A stretch of DNA of 64,000 nt from Mycetocola miduiensis (lineage in GTDB: Bacteria > Actinomycetota > Actinomycetes > Actinomycetales > Microbacteriaceae), in assembly GCF_900115155.1 (NCBI RefSeq), contig NZ_FOVM01000004.1, forward strand, positions 249,341 through 313,340, written 5' to 3'. Below the pieces are notes generated by a model. The model did not search any database and was not told where the DNA came from. It saw only the letters and a list, made by a program, of their open reading frames with translations. Numbering within the stretch: the stretch's first letter is position 1; each line of letters begins with the position of its first letter. Positions 57,109 to 64,000 of this stretch are shown piece by piece. The translations under genes were made by a program, and so were the position numbers.

Positions 57109-58011
57109 GTGACTGATGCTTCTCCTGTTCTCGGACTCCTGCTCGACGTCGATGGCCCGATAGCCAGCCCGATCACCCGGAGCATCCAGGTCCCGAGCAT
57201 TGCGCGCGACCTAGTCGAACTGGCCAACGGCGGGGTACCGATCGCGTTCAATACGGGCCGATCCGACGCCTTCATTCGCGCCGAAGTCCTGCCCCAGCTG
57301 ATCGCAGGCGGGCTCAGCGGCGACGCACGCGTCTGGGCCATTTGCGAAAAGGGCGCCGTTGTCGCCCGCATCACCCCGGCCGGATTCGGGGAGATCGACG
57401 TGGATGGGTCGCTGGCCCTCCCGCCGGAATACGGGGAGGCCATCCGCGACCTCGTTTCGACATCGTATGACGACCTCGTGTTCTTCGATGAGACCAAGCG
57501 GGCCATGGTGTCCGTCGAACAACGAATGGATGTTTCTGCTGAGGAGTTCGCGGCTCGACGGGAAGCTTTCGATTCCGATGCGGCCGCCCAGCTCACCGCA
57601 CACGGTCTGGGCTACGAGTGGGGAGACGACACCGTCCTGGACGCATCCGGGGCTACGCCGTTCCGGATCGACCCCACGATCATCTCGACCGACATCGAAT
57701 CGGTGAGACTCGGCAAGGACCTCGGCGCGAGTAAATTCCTCGCCCTGCTCGAGGCCGACGGCGCCGGCATGCCGCAGTCGTGGCGCACACTTGGCGATTC
57801 ACGAACCGACTACGCCATGGCGGATTGGCTGCACGGCGAGGGACACGACGTCGTGCACGTCGATGTGCGCCCAGCGGACGGTGTGCCCGAGACGCCATAC
57901 CCGGTACGGCACCACAGCACCCTGATCCACGACGACGCCGGGGCTCTCTATCTGGCCGCGTGGGTGCGGATGCTGCGCGGCGAAGCGACCGACGACCAAG
58001 CCGTCCGCTAG
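57109..58011 (+). CDS. HAD-superfamily phosphatase
   Basis: A 300-residue protein that starts with GTG. The N-terminal motif is LLLDVDGPIASP (DxDG nucleophile loop); FNTGRSD contributes motif II, and RTLGDSRTDYAMADWL gives the motif IV GDxxxD. The middle cap region and C-terminal layout resemble Cof/sucrose-phosphatase-like members. The substrate is not known. Confidence 0.8.
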   Translation: MTDASPVLGLLLDVDGPIASPITRSIQVPSIARDLVELANGGVPIAFNTGRSDAFIRAEVLPQLIAGGLSGDARVWAICEKGAVVARITPAGFGEIDVDGSLALPPEYGEAIRDLVSTSYDDLVFFDETKRAMVSVEQRMDVSAEEFAARREAFDSDAAAQLTAHGLGYEWGDDTVLDASGATPFRIDPTIISTDIESVRLGKDLGASKFLALLEADGAGMPQSWRTLGDSRTDYAMADWLHGEGHDVVHVDVRPADGVPETPYPVRHHSTLIHDDAGALYLAAWVRMLRGEATDDQAVR

Positions 58012-58311
58012 CCGCGGGCGACGCGAGATCCGCGGAATTCCGGGCGAGCACAGCGCGACACGCCCGGGCCGCAGCCCGAATTTGCGGGGCGTCCGGATCG
58101 AACGTAAAGTTCTTACTTGTCACCCCAAAGGTGCGGCAGAGCGGAACAGCTCGCCGGCCTCATGCGGGACCAAATCCAGGTAAAAGAACAGGCGCTCTTG
58201 AGTGTCGGCGTTCACTGCCTTAGGATTAACAACCTCCACTCGAACAAGCTGAAGCAATTCAGGCGGTCGATTTGGTGCGCCGACTCTTAGTCGGAGCGCA
58301 AAACGGCCGAT

Positions 58312-58339
58312 TTGACAAGAACTTTTCGAGTGGTAAGTT
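58312..58339 (+). promoter_or_regulatory. rRNA promoter
   Basis: A perfect -35 TTGACA (58312-58317) and -10 TAAGTT (58334-58339) are separated by 16 bases. Transcription should start near 58346, giving a leader of about 265 nt. Confidence 0.75.
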
Positions 58340-58416
58340 AGAGAAGTTGCCCTGCGGAGCAGCCCGAGAGGGTGAAAAGCAGGAGCATCCGATCCTTGAG
58401 AACTCAACAGCGTGCA

Positions 58417-58425
58417 CAATGTCAA
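58417..58425 (+). other. Pre-16S processing stem, 5' strand
   Basis: CAATGTCAA can pair with TTGACATTG at 60235-60243 in the spacer behind 16S. Flanking bases extend the match with small bulges. This is the position of the RNase III stem of pre-16S. Confidence 0.5.
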
Positions 58426-58610
58426 ATGCCAAATACCCGGCAACTCAACCTTTTCTGGTTGGGTTACGGATTCCTTTGGAAAACATTTAAACAACAAAGC
58501 AAGTCAGTAATGATTTGTTCTGTCAGTTTCAAACTCGCGGTTTCTGAACCTATTCCGGTTCGTTACCGCAAATAATGTGCCGGCACTTTCGGGTGTCGTG
58601 CGATTAAACA

Positions 58611-63718
<5,108 letters not shown>

Positions 63719-63779
63719 ATCAAACCCACCCTTGAGGTGGGAGCATGAACTTTGTATCGAAGTTTCGTGAAAAATACTG

Positions 63780-63802
63780 CTTGCGTCCACTATGTGGTTC
63801 TC
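63780..63802 (+). other. Pre-23S processing stem, 3' strand
   Basis: Complementary to 60451-60473; see that entry. A short local hairpin (GGTTCTCGATG...CGGTCGAGAACC) follows. Confidence 0.75.
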
Positions 63803-63874
63803 GATGTACGGTCGAGAACCGAACACACACACTTGATGTGTTGTTCGATTCAGTTTTGACATACGTCACTAATT

Positions 63875-63995
63875 GTTTCGGCGGCCATAGCAAGAGGGAA
63901 ACGCCCGGTCACATTCCGAACCCGGAAGCTAAGACTCTTTGCGCCGATGGTACTGCAGGGGGGACCCTGTGGGAGAGTAGGACACCGCCGGACTT
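63875..63995 (+). rRNA. rrf: 5S ribosomal RNA
   Basis: The sequence starts with GTTTCGGCGGCCATAGC and ends CACCGCCGGACTT; CCGAACCCGGAAGCTAAG is the loop B-C signature. Ends may be off by a few bases. The window ends right after it. Confidence 0.92.
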
Positions 63996-64000
63996 AACTT

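Larger units (their letters stand above)
58012..58610 (+). promoter_or_regulatory. rRNA operon leader region
   Basis: 600 bases between the HAD gene and 16S. The first 290 carry no convincing gene. A promoter lies at 58312-58339. The transcribed leader holds the conserved TTGAGAACTCAACAG motif (58395-58410) and a segment that can pair with the spacer after 16S. Confidence 0.75.

Overview
The window is chromosomal DNA from a high-GC actinobacterium, most likely a member of the Microbacteriaceae. The evidence is strong GC codon bias, heavy use of GTG starts and 4-base ATGA/GTGA overlaps, the ftsH-folE-folP-folB-folK-DUF3180-PH-PH-DUF2520-panC-lysS order, an actinobacterial ClpC, and an rrn operon with no tRNA in its 16S-23S spacer. 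Genus and species cannot be named from what is seen.

Layout. Positions 1-13800 hold a surface polysaccharide locus, all on the minus strand. A nearly gapless operon runs from a polyprenyl-phosphate sugar-phosphate transferase (12277-13800) through a hexapeptide acyltransferase, a Pro-rich membrane-anchored protein, an MFS transporter, an anchored beta-propeller, a Wzx-type flippase, a tandem two-domain glycosyltransferase and a GT4 glycosyltransferase to an asparagine-synthase-like protein. A separately promoted secreted DUF4082/beta-helix protein follows and runs off the left edge. Positions 14197-22989 form a probable decayed genomic island. An intact tRNA-Phe lies at the right end and a copy of its 3' end plus terminator lies at the left. 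In between are a CDF metal exporter with an ArsR regulator, two AraC regulators and a fragment of a third, an SGNH-like protein, a lipoprotein, a coiled-coil surface protein and an orphan VbhA-like antitoxin. A tRNA-Arg 3'-half remnant lies near the right end. No integrase is present.

Positions 22917-24605 hold tRNA-Phe, tRNA-Asp, tRNA-Glu, a membrane protein and ppa. Positions 24653-37402 are a housekeeping run on the plus strand: tilS, hpt, ftsH, the folate genes with bioY between folP and folB, two membrane PH-domain proteins, a DUF2520 dehydrogenase-like protein, panC and lysS. Small membrane proteins, cardiolipin synthase and a ZIP-family transporter follow. Then comes an autoregulated-looking XRE/DUF2975 module behind three TTATCGATAA palindromes, and a DUF559-like endonuclease remnant flanked by two related palindromes.

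Positions 42401-58011 carry clpC, a COG4315-type lipoprotein divergent from an ECF sigma/anti-sigma pair, a Ppx/GppA phosphatase, a short N-acetylglutamate synthase-like GNAT, and a 1489-residue secreted nuclease/5'-nucleotidase. They continue with two small proteins, radA, tRNA-Ser(CGA), a DUF808 membrane protein and a HAD phosphatase. The window ends with a complete rrn operon (16S, 23S, 5S) with a recognisable promoter and processing stems. The most notable candidates for new biology are the tRNA-bracketed island with its iterated leader hairpin, the DUF559 gene between palindromes, the nuclease's amphipathic C-terminal tail, and the frequent GGATGC/GCATCC motif.
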